From Verrucomicrobiota bacterium (GTDB lineage Bacteria > Verrucomicrobiota > Lentisphaeria > JABSQK01 > JAJFLO01), in contig JAJFLQ010000157.1 of NCBI GenBank assembly GCA_021772615.1, positions 1-64,000 of the forward strand: DNA of 64,000 nt, given 5' to 3'. The position numbers and the translations under genes were made by a program. Shown here in pieces: positions 55,585-64,000 of this stretch. How positions within the stretch are numbered: the first letter of the stretch is position 1; every line of letters begins with the position of its first letter. A model generated the notes under the pieces. It was not told the origin of the DNA, searched no databases, and worked only from the letters and a program-made list of their open reading frames with translations.

Positions 55585-57957
55585 CTATCCCGATAGATTC
55601 TGGTGGCGCCAGGCCTTGATTTCTTTGAGCAGTTCGGGCAACACGGATCGTTCGGATTTCTTGCCTATTCCCTTTATATGCCGCGCTTCGGCAACCGTAA
55701 GCGGCGCCTGTGTGGCGAGTTCGCGCAGTGTCTGGTTGCCCATAACCTGGTACGCACGTACGCGACGACGTTCGGCAATCGCGTTGCGCACGTCGCGCAG
55801 GCGTTCGTACAGTTCGTCGACATCATCGTTCGGCGATACCATGTGTTCGTCGGCAGGAGCTGCGGCGTGTTTCCGACGGCGCGACTTCGTGCGGCCGCTA
55901 TCGACGTCCCGGCCGGTGCGTCCGCGCTTGAAGTCGTGGAAAATCAGCGGTACGTCAACCTCACCGCGCAACAGCTTCTGTCCAAGTTCCGTGATACGGA
56001 TACAGGGATATTTCACGTCGCCCACGGTTTCGATACAGCGTGCATCCTTGAGTGAACCGATGAGCTTCAGTATATACGGCTGCCCGCATTCGGCAAGCTG
56101 ACCATACAGCGGATAGCAGTCAAGCCGTGAATCGAGAACGTCTTTGCTGCGCGAGCCTGCAAGATAATGACACACCCGGAGTTTTCCGAATCGGCCGCGA
56201 AACTCTGCAACGGCGGTCAGTACGGTGTTCACGACGTCGCGTTCGGCATCGCTCGGAAGGCGTTTGTCGACCCGGTCATGCGACTGACAGCGATCACACA
56301 CCTGGCATTCCCAGTCGCCGATATCCTGCCCGAAATACGTCACCAGAAAGCGTTGCCGACACCGTTCGGTAACGGGATATTGGAACATTTCGTCGAGGCG
56401 GCGTGTTTCCATGTCCAGCTTTTCTTTTTGTTGCGCAAAATCGATTGACAGTGTGCGTTCGTCAGGACGGGACAAGGTTGCGCTGCGACCGGAGAACGGC
56501 GGCATCCACAGGATCTCCCGACCGTTCAGCGCGCGCAAGACGCGCTTGACCTGGTCCGACGTCAGGCCGGTGATACTACACAACTGCTCGTAAGAACACG
56601 CAACGCCGTCCTCGATATCGGTGCCGAAACGTTGTAATACAGCCTGGATAAAGACCGATCGTTGTGTCCGCTTGCCGCTGCCGTAGGCAGCGAGTTCGGC
56701 TGTTGACCGGTGGCTCTGGAGCTGGCCGCGATTCTGATTGCGAAAGCCGCGGACCAGATACCCGTTGCGCTCAATAATCTTCAGGGCGGCGCCGATCTGT
56801 TGCTCGCTTTTCGCTCCATGTATGTCACGCTTTAACTCGCCAAGACTGACTTCGAGGTGACGGTCGTCTGCTGCGTCGGCACGACGCAGCAGCGCCTGGT
56901 ACGTGCTGTGCACGACGAATTCCGAAGGATTGTTCATCTCAATAAAGAATTCATGGGTGTGGCGGTCTGCATACGAGTAGAGAATGATGCACTCGGCTTC
57001 CTCGCCGTCGCGGCCGGCACGACCGGCTTCCTGATAATAAGCTTCGAGACTGCCGGGAATGTTAAAGTGGATCACACGCCGAACGTCGGGCCGATCGATG
57101 CCCATACCGAATGCATTAGTCGCCGCAATGACCGGGCAGGCATCATTCATGAATCGGTCCTGTGCCGTGGTTCGATCGGCGTCTGACATACCACCGTGGT
57201 AACAGATGCAGCCAAGACTGGTGGCGACGAGTTCGACATTCTTGCGGGTCGCCGCATAGATGATCGTTGGGCGCGGATCCCGCAGTTTTCGCCGCAGCGT
57301 CTGTAGTTTCTGCGAGTTCCCTGGCGTGTCGATTACCGAGAACATCAGGTTTGGCCGGGTGAATCCGGTAACGAAGATCGACAGTTCGCGTCCCAGCTGG
57401 CGACAGATGTCTTCGCGTACAACCGGTGTGGCAGTGGCTGTGAATGCACAGACTTGCGGGACACCATGTTCCGCGATGAACGTACCGATGCGTGTGTAAT
57501 CGGGTCGGAAATCGTGGCCCCATTGACTGATGCAATGCGCCTCGTCGACCACTAGCATCCGTGGTACGCAGTCGCGGATGAACGAACGGAAACCGGGGGC
57601 ACGCAGACGCTCGGGGGCGACATACAATAAATGCACCTCGCCATTGCGAACGCGGTCCAGAACTTCGTATTGCTCGTGGTGGCTAATCGTGCTGTTTACA
57701 AATGCTGCGGGGATGGACTTGTCGAGGAGCGCGTCGACCTGATCCTTCATCAGCGAAATAAGCGGCGAGATGATCAGGGAATATCCGCCATGGACCAGCG
57801 CAGGCAGCTGGTAGCACAGCGATTTTCCGGCGCCAGTAGGCATGATGACGCAAAGGTCCGTGCCGCCGGCTATCCGCGTCACCACCTCCTCCTGGCCCTC
57901 AAGAAAGCCGTCGTGTCCGAATTTGCGCTTGAGTATCGCGGGTATATCTTGGTTCAT
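55585..57957 (-). CDS. recQ: ATP-dependent DNA helicase RecQ
   Basis: 790 residues. Walker A is PTGAGKS (K45) and Walker B DEAH (D138-H141); the SF2 helicase core reaches about residue 340, followed by RQC-type zinc ligands around CRQRF and CQVCDRC near residues 560-580, a winged-helix region and a C-terminal HRDC domain (about 705-780). It is longer than E. coli RecQ (about 610) because of extra sequence between the core and the zinc site (about 340-540). It unwinds forks and recombination intermediates. The stop lies 31 bases before acpS. Confidence 0.93.
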   Translation of the reverse strand: MNQDIPAILKRKFGHDGFLEGQEEVVTRIAGGTDLCVIMPTGAGKSLCYQLPALVHGGYSLIISPLISLMKDQVDALLDKSIPAAFVNSTISHHEQYEVLDRVRNGEVHLLYVAPERLRAPGFRSFIRDCVPRMLVVDEAHCISQWGHDFRPDYTRIGTFIAEHGVPQVCAFTATATPVVREDICRQLGRELSIFVTGFTRPNLMFSVIDTPGNSQKLQTLRRKLRDPRPTIIYAATRKNVELVATSLGCICYHGGMSDADRTTAQDRFMNDACPVIAATNAFGMGIDRPDVRRVIHFNIPGSLEAYYQEAGRAGRDGEEAECIILYSYADRHTHEFFIEMNNPSEFVVHSTYQALLRRADAADDRHLEVSLGELKRDIHGAKSEQQIGAALKIIERNGYLVRGFRNQNRGQLQSHRSTAELAAYGSGKRTQRSVFIQAVLQRFGTDIEDGVACSYEQLCSITGLTSDQVKRVLRALNGREILWMPPFSGRSATLSRPDERTLSIDFAQQKEKLDMETRRLDEMFQYPVTERCRQRFLVTYFGQDIGDWECQVCDRCQSHDRVDKRLPSDAERDVVNTVLTAVAEFRGRFGKLRVCHYLAGSRSKDVLDSRLDCYPLYGQLAECGQPYILKLIGSLKDARCIETVGDVKYPCIRITELGQKLLRGEVDVPLIFHDFKRGRTGRDVDSGRTKSRRRKHAAAPADEHMVSPNDDVDELYERLRDVRNAIAERRRVRAYQVMGNQTLRELATQAPLTVAEARHIKGIGKKSERSVLPELLKEIKAWRHQNLSG

Positions 57958-58400
57958 AAGAGTGTGTGTCAGAAGGATATTGTGGGGTTATCGCCAGCGT
58001 AGGCACCCGGCTGCCGGTGGCGTCCCGGCACCTTCTCCTCCAGGCAGGGTTGCAGGCAGAGTCGTTGAGTTAAGACGTTTTTTCGCAAGACGTATGGAAT
58101 TGTGACCCTCGTTGGCGTTCATCGCTTTAGATCTGACTTTTCCAGTGCCGGCATACGCAACGTACCCAGTCCCGCATGCGTTGACATGTGAATTCCAACG
58201 AAGATCTCTGATTTAATGACATCGGGGTTGCGCGCAAAAGGAAACATTCAGCTAATACCATTTCAATTTTGACGGCAGTACCGTTAGGTTAACCTGATCA
58301 TACCATCCGTCGATTAGCAGGCAGCGTTTTACTTCCGGGGTCCACGACACATTCTAATACTCACGGTTTTTATTTACAAACCTCGCGCAGGTCGGCAACA
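57958..58400. other. Divergent intergenic region, recQ to adenylate cyclase
   Basis: About 443 bases without a supported gene. It should hold the promoters of the divergent recQ operon and the cyclase gene. No defended motif is visible. Confidence 0.5.
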
Positions 58401-60959
58401 ATGAAACAACAGCAGAAACGGCACTATCTCATAATCCCGCTGGGTATTGTGGTCATCCTCATGGTAATCAGCGGGTTGACGGCGACGAAGGCCGGTGAGT
58501 CCGCGTTGCTATACCGCATTGACGCACCGATGCACGACCGGCTTTTTCGGCTCCGGAACTTCGTCGCTGCGCAACCGATATCCAACGAAGTAACACTGAT
58601 TGGTATCGACGACTACACGGTCAATAAGCTTGGAAAATTCGGCAGTGGTTCATGGATAATCCGAAAACCATTCATCGATCAGATCACATATTGCCATCTG
58701 GTGTATCAACCAGCCGTGATCGCATACGACATTATTTTCAAAGAAACGCGGATGCAGGACCGGAAGGACACCGGCGATAAGCAGACGACGGAAGCGGACA
58801 CGGCCCTGAACGATGCCGTGCAGGTTGCTGAGGATGCGGAAAGCGTGAGTCAGACCGGTATCACGAAGCGGGAAATACAGGAGATTTTGGAGGCGATCCG
58901 AAAGCTCGGCAACGACGATATTACCGAGATCGACATTAACACGCTGTACGATATCGCCGAGCTCACAACTGTGCAGGGAAATTTCAATCTGGCCCTCGCA
59001 TTGTCGTCGATAGCATACGACGATTCCGTGGATACCACGTGTATCGCCGCGTACGAATTCGACTGGCGGGATACAGGCAATGAAGTTACGGGCAGGCGCT
59101 GGACAGAGGAGGAAATCATAGGAGACGGCTCCGGCGGAGAATATTCGGAGGACTACGGGACAAAGGTACCTTATCTGCGCGACATCAGCATCCCCATGGA
59201 GCACGTGCACAACCTGCCGCCTGATTTTGAGTTTTCGATCAACGCCGATTTGCCATCTGCGATCATTCTTGATTATGTGAAGCTCGGTTACATAAATGTG
59301 CCGCGGGACGAAGGCGGCGTTGTGCGACGCATTCCGCTGGTGCATGGAATCGAATACGAGTACACCCACCCGGAAAGCGGCGAATTCGTCAAGAGACAAT
59401 ATTTTCTGCCGTCGATGGCGTTGCTAAGCTGCCTGTATTACTGGAATGTCGACCTTGTCAAGCTAAATGCGTCCGGCGATTTTACCATAAATGGAAAACC
59501 GGCAGTCGAAGTGCACTGGGGGCAGCACGTTGTTATTAATCGCCCGGTGGGCGACGCGGTTACAATCCCGATCGACAAGAACGGTAAGTTCTATCTTGAT
59601 TTTGTCGGCCGCGTTACGGACTTCAATACGGTGCCGTTTGCCGAGGTCGGCCCCTACAACCTCAATCCAAACGCCGTCGAATTGTTAAAGGACAAAATTG
59701 CGCTGGTTGGTATCATGTCGACCGGCGCGTCGGATGTGGGACCGATTCCAATTGATGAAAACACGGCCTTTGTCCACGTACACATGGTCGCCATCAGTAA
59801 TATTCTCACGGAAACCTTCATCAAGCCGCTCAGCAAGAGTCGGCGTCTGCAGATCCTGCTCCTGCTGGCTATGATCATTATACCCGCGGCTATCATGATG
59901 CGACCGTTGAAATTTACTTATTACACGTCGCTTTTCGCTGCAGTTTATGCGTTCATCCTGTTCTATTTTATACTCACTCATCGCTTTGTCCTACCGGTCG
60001 CTGGGCCGGCACTTTTTTTGATCGGCTCGTACTTTTTTGTTATTATGTATTACTACCTTTCGGAGGAGCGCGAGAAGAAAAAGATCCGAGGTATGTTCTC
60101 AACGATGGTGTCAGGAGATGTGCTGAAATACCTCGAAGACAATCCCGAAAGTTTTTCGTTGGCCGGTCAACGCGCGGAGGCGACAATGTTCTTCTCGGAC
60201 GTCGCCGGGTTCACAACCATTTCGGAGGCGTTGACACCGGAGAAGCTTGTCGAGCTGCTCAACGAATATCTCAGCCCCATGACCGAGATTATCATGGAGA
60301 GCAACGGGTTCGTCGATAAGTATGAAGGCGATGCGATCATGGCCGAATGGGGCGTGCCGTTTCCAAACCCGCGGCACGCGACGCTCGCGTGTTGGGCGGC
60401 ATTGGATCAACAGGTCAAGCTGGCCGAATTGCGGCCCGGATTCAAAGCAGATTTTGGCGTCGACATCGTTGTCCGAATGGGATTGAATTCAGGTATCGTA
60501 TCCGCAGGAAACATGGGGTCGAATCGCCATTTTTCGTTTACCGTCATGGGCGACGCGGTGAATCAGGCAGCGCGATTCGAGCCCGCTAATAAGGACTACG
60601 GTACGGACATCATGATCGGCGAGACGACATACGAGCTGGCGCGCAATGATATCGAGGCGCGCCTGCTCGACAAGATTATCGTCAAGGGTAAAACCGTGCC
60701 GATCAAAATATACGAGTTAGTGGCAAGGAAGGGCGACATCTCCACCGAACGCCAGAATGTACTCGACCTCTACGACAAGGCGCTGAATCTGCATTGGGAG
60801 CGCAAATGGGACGAGGCCCTTGAGGACCTTGCAAAAGCGTTGTCAATCTGTCCCGACGACGGCCCCTCACTGAATATGGTTGAACGTATCACGTCATACA
60901 AGAAAAACCCACCTCCAGAGGAATGGATGGGCGAGTATATCCGCAAGTCCAAAGATTAA
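58401..60959 (+). CDS. CHASE2-adenylate/guanylate cyclase with C-terminal TPR
   Basis: 852 residues. One helix (about 8-30) starts the periplasmic CHASE2 sensor (about 40-475), with DYTVNKLGKFG and IAYDIIFKE, followed by three membrane helices (about 480-560). The class III cyclase domain (about 590-765) has FSDVAGFTTISE with a metal Asp, DKYEGDAIMAEWG with the second, and FTVMGDAVNQAARFE. About 70 further residues form two TPR-like helices (NVLDLYDKALNLHWERKWDEA). It makes cAMP (or cGMP) in response to an outside signal. The CHASE2-TM3-cyclase design is common in cyanobacteria and proteobacteria. Confidence 0.93.
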   Translation: MKQQQKRHYLIIPLGIVVILMVISGLTATKAGESALLYRIDAPMHDRLFRLRNFVAAQPISNEVTLIGIDDYTVNKLGKFGSGSWIIRKPFIDQITYCHLVYQPAVIAYDIIFKETRMQDRKDTGDKQTTEADTALNDAVQVAEDAESVSQTGITKREIQEILEAIRKLGNDDITEIDINTLYDIAELTTVQGNFNLALALSSIAYDDSVDTTCIAAYEFDWRDTGNEVTGRRWTEEEIIGDGSGGEYSEDYGTKVPYLRDISIPMEHVHNLPPDFEFSINADLPSAIILDYVKLGYINVPRDEGGVVRRIPLVHGIEYEYTHPESGEFVKRQYFLPSMALLSCLYYWNVDLVKLNASGDFTINGKPAVEVHWGQHVVINRPVGDAVTIPIDKNGKFYLDFVGRVTDFNTVPFAEVGPYNLNPNAVELLKDKIALVGIMSTGASDVGPIPIDENTAFVHVHMVAISNILTETFIKPLSKSRRLQILLLLAMIIIPAAIMMRPLKFTYYTSLFAAVYAFILFYFILTHRFVLPVAGPALFLIGSYFFVIMYYYLSEEREKKKIRGMFSTMVSGDVLKYLEDNPESFSLAGQRAEATMFFSDVAGFTTISEALTPEKLVELLNEYLSPMTEIIMESNGFVDKYEGDAIMAEWGVPFPNPRHATLACWAALDQQVKLAELRPGFKADFGVDIVVRMGLNSGIVSAGNMGSNRHFSFTVMGDAVNQAARFEPANKDYGTDIMIGETTYELARNDIEARLLDKIIVKGKTVPIKIYELVARKGDISTERQNVLDLYDKALNLHWERKWDEALEDLAKALSICPDDGPSLNMVERITSYKKNPPPEEWMGEYIRKSKD

Positions 60960-60987
60960 TCGCCGGACCTCATCGCTTCGACGACGA

Positions 60988-61953
60988 TCAACCGATCCAT
61001 AGTCGGTGCCTTTTGAGGCAATACACATGGTCCCACGACCGTGCCTCTTCGGCGTGATGCTCGCGCCTGTACTTCAGTACATCCTTTTGTCGGCTCAAAA
61101 TGTCCTCCACGAACAATTCCGAACCGACAGCAATGCCTTTTGTGACAAAGCGCGCACGAAGGCGTAACCGTTGCGGCCAGGTTAATTCCAAAGCCTTATT
61201 CTCCTGATTCAGGATGTCCGCGACACGTCGTCGATCGATGCCGTCGCTATCTGCAACATGTCCTACCAAAAACGATCGAAACCGATGCCATACCCGATTC
61301 ATTACCGCCTTTTCCGTTCCCTCAAGGCTTGCGGCCGCCAGGCCCAACTCTCTACCGATAAGTGACGCAAGCTCCAGCTCGCTGCCCTGGATTTTTCCTG
61401 TCGCCATCCGTTCGCCGTAGCCGCTCCAATGATATTCTGCAGGATCCGCCACGATTCCGGCGCGCACGGGATTCAGTGTAATGTACGCCATCATCTTGGC
61501 CAATGCCCCGTCTGCGTCGACGATAACGCTGTCGAAACGTCCGCCGAACAGACGCCCCCAACGTTCTGTACGCTTGTTGTACCATTGCGTGAAACGCTGC
61601 TGAAAATTCGACACCACCAAGCTGATATCGTGGATTTTTTCGCGAAAGCCTTCAAGCACGGATTCTCCAGGATCATACGGGCTCGGCAACCGGTGATAAT
61701 GCTGCCATTTCGCAATCAGCGTGTCAAGAGACATCTTCGATCTTTTCGGAATCTCGATCACGGCATGGTAGTGATTATCCATGATCACATAATCCCACAC
61801 CACGTAGCTGAATCGATTCTGTCCGTCGAACAGCAGCTTACGAAGTTTTTCCTTCTCCACGTCGCCGAAAATAAAACTTCCCCCTGTCACGCGATTCGTT
61901 ATGAGATAAAAGCACCGTTCATCCCCCGCCATCTTTACGCGATTATGATACAA
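60988..61953 (-). CDS. REP-associated tyrosine transposase (RAYT, Y1 HUH family)
   Basis: 321 residues from a TTG start at 61953, chosen because AAAGGAGG lies five bases before it; the upstream ATG at 61983 would start in the leader. The single-stranded-DNA transposase motif NHYHAV holds the HUH histidines, the catalytic Tyr is in FQQRFTQWYNKR, and YITLNPVRAGIV is a signature of this group. The C-terminal 130 residues carry a helix-turn-helix-like extension (DRRRVADILNQENKAL). RAYTs recognise short palindromic repeats; tandem ones lie right upstream. It is not flanked by IS ends, as expected for RAYTs. Confidence 0.93.
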   Translation of the reverse strand: MYHNRVKMAGDERCFYLITNRVTGGSFIFGDVEKEKLRKLLFDGQNRFSYVVWDYVIMDNHYHAVIEIPKRSKMSLDTLIAKWQHYHRLPSPYDPGESVLEGFREKIHDISLVVSNFQQRFTQWYNKRTERWGRLFGGRFDSVIVDADGALAKMMAYITLNPVRAGIVADPAEYHWSGYGERMATGKIQGSELELASLIGRELGLAAASLEGTEKAVMNRVWHRFRSFLVGHVADSDGIDRRRVADILNQENKALELTWPQRLRLRARFVTKGIAVGSELFVEDILSRQKDVLKYRREHHAEEARSWDHVYCLKRHRLWIG

Positions 61954-61958
61954 TTCTG

Positions 61959-61966
61959 CCTCCTTT
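61959..61966 (-). promoter_or_regulatory. Perfect Shine-Dalgarno site for the RAYT gene
   Basis: AAAGGAGG on the minus strand, five bases before TTG 61953. It decides the start codon of the transposase. Confidence 0.85.
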
Positions 61967-62016
61967 ATGTTGCAAGCATTCAAAGGTTACACCCCGCAAC
62001 ATACCGCAAAACGGCC

Positions 62017-62086
62017 TCTTATAAAGGACTGTCCTTATTTTTGTCTCTTATAAAGGACTGTCCTTATTTTTGTCCTTATTTTTGTC
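62017..62086. repeat. Tandem palindromic repeats (REP-like), 29-base unit, 2.4 copies
   Basis: Two exact copies of the 29-base unit (62017-62045 and 62046-62074) and a 12-base partial copy (to 62086). Each full copy has the palindrome AAGGAC-T-GTCCTT followed by ATTTTTGTC. They lie 64 bases upstream of the RAYT start and fit REP elements handled by that transposase. Confidence 0.85.
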
Positions 62087-62567
62087 ACCGCATCGGTCGC
62101 AGTGTGCTGTTGGTCTGCGTCGTGCCATATGAGGTCGCCTTTTCTCAGAAGAAAAAGGCGAACATATTGCACTACAGCAGGGTTCGAAGAAAATCGAAGA
62201 AGGGGAAGGGGGATTTTCCCGGAACTTCCGAAGAAGAAACAAAAAGCCTGGAATAAGAAAAGCAGAGAAAGAAAAGTCAGTTGCAGCCGGGGCCACTGTC
62301 GCTACCGAAAGAGGGGCCAAGAAAAATGCCGACTACGGGGCCAAATAAAATTGGCGGCAACAGGCATAATAAAAAGACGCTAATATTACATGGCGAAGAA
62401 GGACGAATATTCGTGTCCATAGGGTGCATTCAGTTCCATAACGGCCTGGTCACGGCAGATAGCCATCGGCTGTTGTGAAAGCATTGGTCAACGTTTAGTC
62501 GAACCGTGAGATCCGGAAGGAGCAAGATTATCACGAATTCTGCTGGTGACGTGATTCACGCTGATAT
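62087..62567. other. Intergenic region between REP repeats and the kinase gene
   Basis: About 480 bases. The part 62170-62280 is very purine-rich on the plus strand (AAGAAG-type runs). Open frames of 60-100 codons have no motifs. No gene is supported. Confidence 0.45.
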
Positions 62568-63578
62568 TCAGAGCTGGCGGATAGGGAGCACCAGCTTAAC
62601 CGTGGTCCCGCGATTTTCTTTGCTCGTTACAAGCACATCACCATTGTGCTCCTGCACGATTCTCTGGACAATCCACATCCCGAGTCCAGAACTGCTCTCG
62701 CCATTCGTCGGTCGTGGCGACAATTTCACTCCTTTCTCGAAAATTCTGCTGACTTCATCCTTTGGTATCCCGATTCCCTTATCTGTGACTTCGACGGTGA
62801 CGTTGGTGTCCGTATAGTAAGATCTTACGGTTACCTCGGAACCAGAGGGCGAGTATTTGATCGCGTTGCTGACGATGTTGTCTACGGCTTTCCCGATTTT
62901 CTCAGGATCAAATTCGAATGGTGGAATAGCGCTGGATGGTCTCACAATGAGCCGAACGCCTTTCTGGGTTGCGCACACATCGTTGATTCGCGTGACGGAT
63001 TCAATGATGTCCTTGAGCGACCCCATAACCATCGACGGTTTGTGTGCGAAATCCTGCTTGGCGAATGTGTCCGAAATGCCTTGCGCCATATCCAGAATAC
63101 TGGCGGAACTAATAACCAGGGATTCCATGATTTCCTGCTGCTCATGTGCCGACATGTCGTAGGATTCGAGAAGTTCGACGAGGCTTTGAATGGCGGCGGC
63201 GGGGTTTTTTATATCGTGCAGGGTGGCCGCGACCAGTTCGTCCTTTCTTATTCCCATTTCTTCGAGTTCAATCGTTGCGGCCTCCAGGGCTTCCTTTTGT
63301 GCCGCCAGTTGCGCGTTGCTCTCGCTCAATTTTTGATTCAGCTCCTGAGCGCCAAAAAGATCCGCCATCAATTTCAGATTAGACTCATCGACGACGCCGT
63401 AGCGTTCATTTAACTCCTCGTTCTCGGCTTTTAGTTTCGTGTTCTCCTCGGAAAACGTCCGAACCTTCTCTTTGGCGACTTCGATCCGCTTATCTTTCGA
63501 CATCATGCAAATAACGAACGCAGCGAGCTGCAGTACGATAACAGCTCCAAGGATATAAACTAACATCGTGCCGTTCAC
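62568..63578 (-). CDS. Membrane-anchored sensor histidine kinase
   Basis: 336 residues. One helix at 5-26 is followed by a coiled coil (about 30-115), the phospho-acceptor box with H121 in ATLHDIKNPAAAIQS, and an ATPase domain ending NGESSSGLGMWIVQRIV. There is no periplasmic sensor domain, so the input is probably sensed inside or through the coiled coil. No response regulator lies beside it; several REC proteins are encoded 35 kb away. An ATG with no strong ribosome site starts it. Confidence 0.9.
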   Translation of the reverse strand: MNGTMLVYILGAVIVLQLAAFVICMMSKDKRIEVAKEKVRTFSEENTKLKAENEELNERYGVVDESNLKLMADLFGAQELNQKLSESNAQLAAQKEALEAATIELEEMGIRKDELVAATLHDIKNPAAAIQSLVELLESYDMSAHEQQEIMESLVISSASILDMAQGISDTFAKQDFAHKPSMVMGSLKDIIESVTRINDVCATQKGVRLIVRPSSAIPPFEFDPEKIGKAVDNIVSNAIKYSPSGSEVTVRSYYTDTNVTVEVTDKGIGIPKDEVSRIFEKGVKLSPRPTNGESSSGLGMWIVQRIVQEHNGDVLVTSKENRGTTVKLVLPIRQL

Positions 63579-64000
63579 TCCCGTTATAATAAGCCGCAGC
63601 CGTCACGTGAATTGCCCTATTTAGGGGGCGCCTCGCCCGAGACACTATGCTCCCGGCTCAACTCTGTGTGCTATGTTTGCGATTCTTCGACCGCTGATTA
63701 CGTCGAGTAAGTTGGCCTCTAATCAGGCGATCCGTTAACAAACTGATGATCGAGAACCACTTACACACGTGCATCCAAAAGACGCGTGGCGATGGTCCGC
63801 ACATATCTCGTAGAAGCATGAGCGGAGATCTCGGTCGCACGAATAAATTTGGCACGCGGGTGCCTTTATCGCAGGAATCATGCCACGGTGGTGATCGTGA
63901 TAGGTGACGACCGACTATGTTGATACCGAACCCGCCAACTCGCTGCGGGTGTTGTGGCATGAACGCCACACTGAAGTGTAAACGCCAACGGAACGCGCTG
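63579..64000. other. Window-end region without a supported gene
   Basis: 422 bases upstream of the histidine kinase. The 100-codon minus-strand frame at 63658-63969 lacks motifs, so I leave it out. The sequence reaches the window edge. Confidence 0.4.

Overview
The window (about 55% GC by eye) looks like the chromosome of a Gram-negative, hopanoid-forming environmental bacterium. The grounds are hopanoid side-chain genes (hpnG, hpnH) beside a squalene synthase, an IPTL-CTERM sorting signal on a large secreted protease, a PUFA-type lipid synthase, and many multidomain signalling proteins. There is no rRNA or ribosomal-protein marker, so I do not assign a phylum. Genes have ordinary Shine-Dalgarno sites, and the only tRNA (tRNA-Leu, anticodon CAG) lacks an encoded CCA.

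Layout. 1-1803: almost gene-free apart from a short minus-strand ccoS-like gene. 1804-5757: one giant secreted cellulase carrying an N-terminal AA10 LPMO, three CBM2, two Calx-beta and a GH9 domain. 5856-6478: a Phd/VapC toxin-antitoxin pair. 6503-11015: two NHLP-type ABC peptide exporters fused in one gene, followed by a 53-residue stub resembling the start of the HlyD partner, then a DedA-like membrane protein. 11980-17046: three secreted proteins, including the IPTL-CTERM metalloprotease. 17364-23433: sulfotransferase, a truncated secreted protein, hpnG-hpnH, squalene synthase, VanZ-like protein and phosphatidylserine decarboxylase. 24328-29565: four signalling genes (REC-histidine kinase, tandem TerB-like protein, REC-Ser/Thr kinase, REC-PAS-kinase-REC), then tRNA-Leu and mgtE.

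31604-55553 is the most striking region. It holds a KAS (FabB/F-type), oleB, oleC, oleA, a KS-CLF-AT-DH-DH megasynthase, a KS-AT-4xACP-KR-DH megasynthase and a PfaD-type enoyl reductase. A recQ-acpS-nnr-site-2-protease run lies just upstream. The first megasynthase, oleA and oleC run on the minus strand directly after the Pfa core. The simplest reading is a dedicated pathway in which a PUFA-type synthase makes polyunsaturated acyl chains, OleA joins two of them, and OleC and OleB turn the product into a long polyunsaturated hydrocarbon. The usual ketoreductase OleD is not in the window.

58401-63578: a CHASE2-adenylate cyclase-TPR protein, a REP-associated tyrosine transposase with tandem palindromic repeats beside it, and a membrane histidine kinase. 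Function calls rest on motifs and remembered family patterns; no database search was run.
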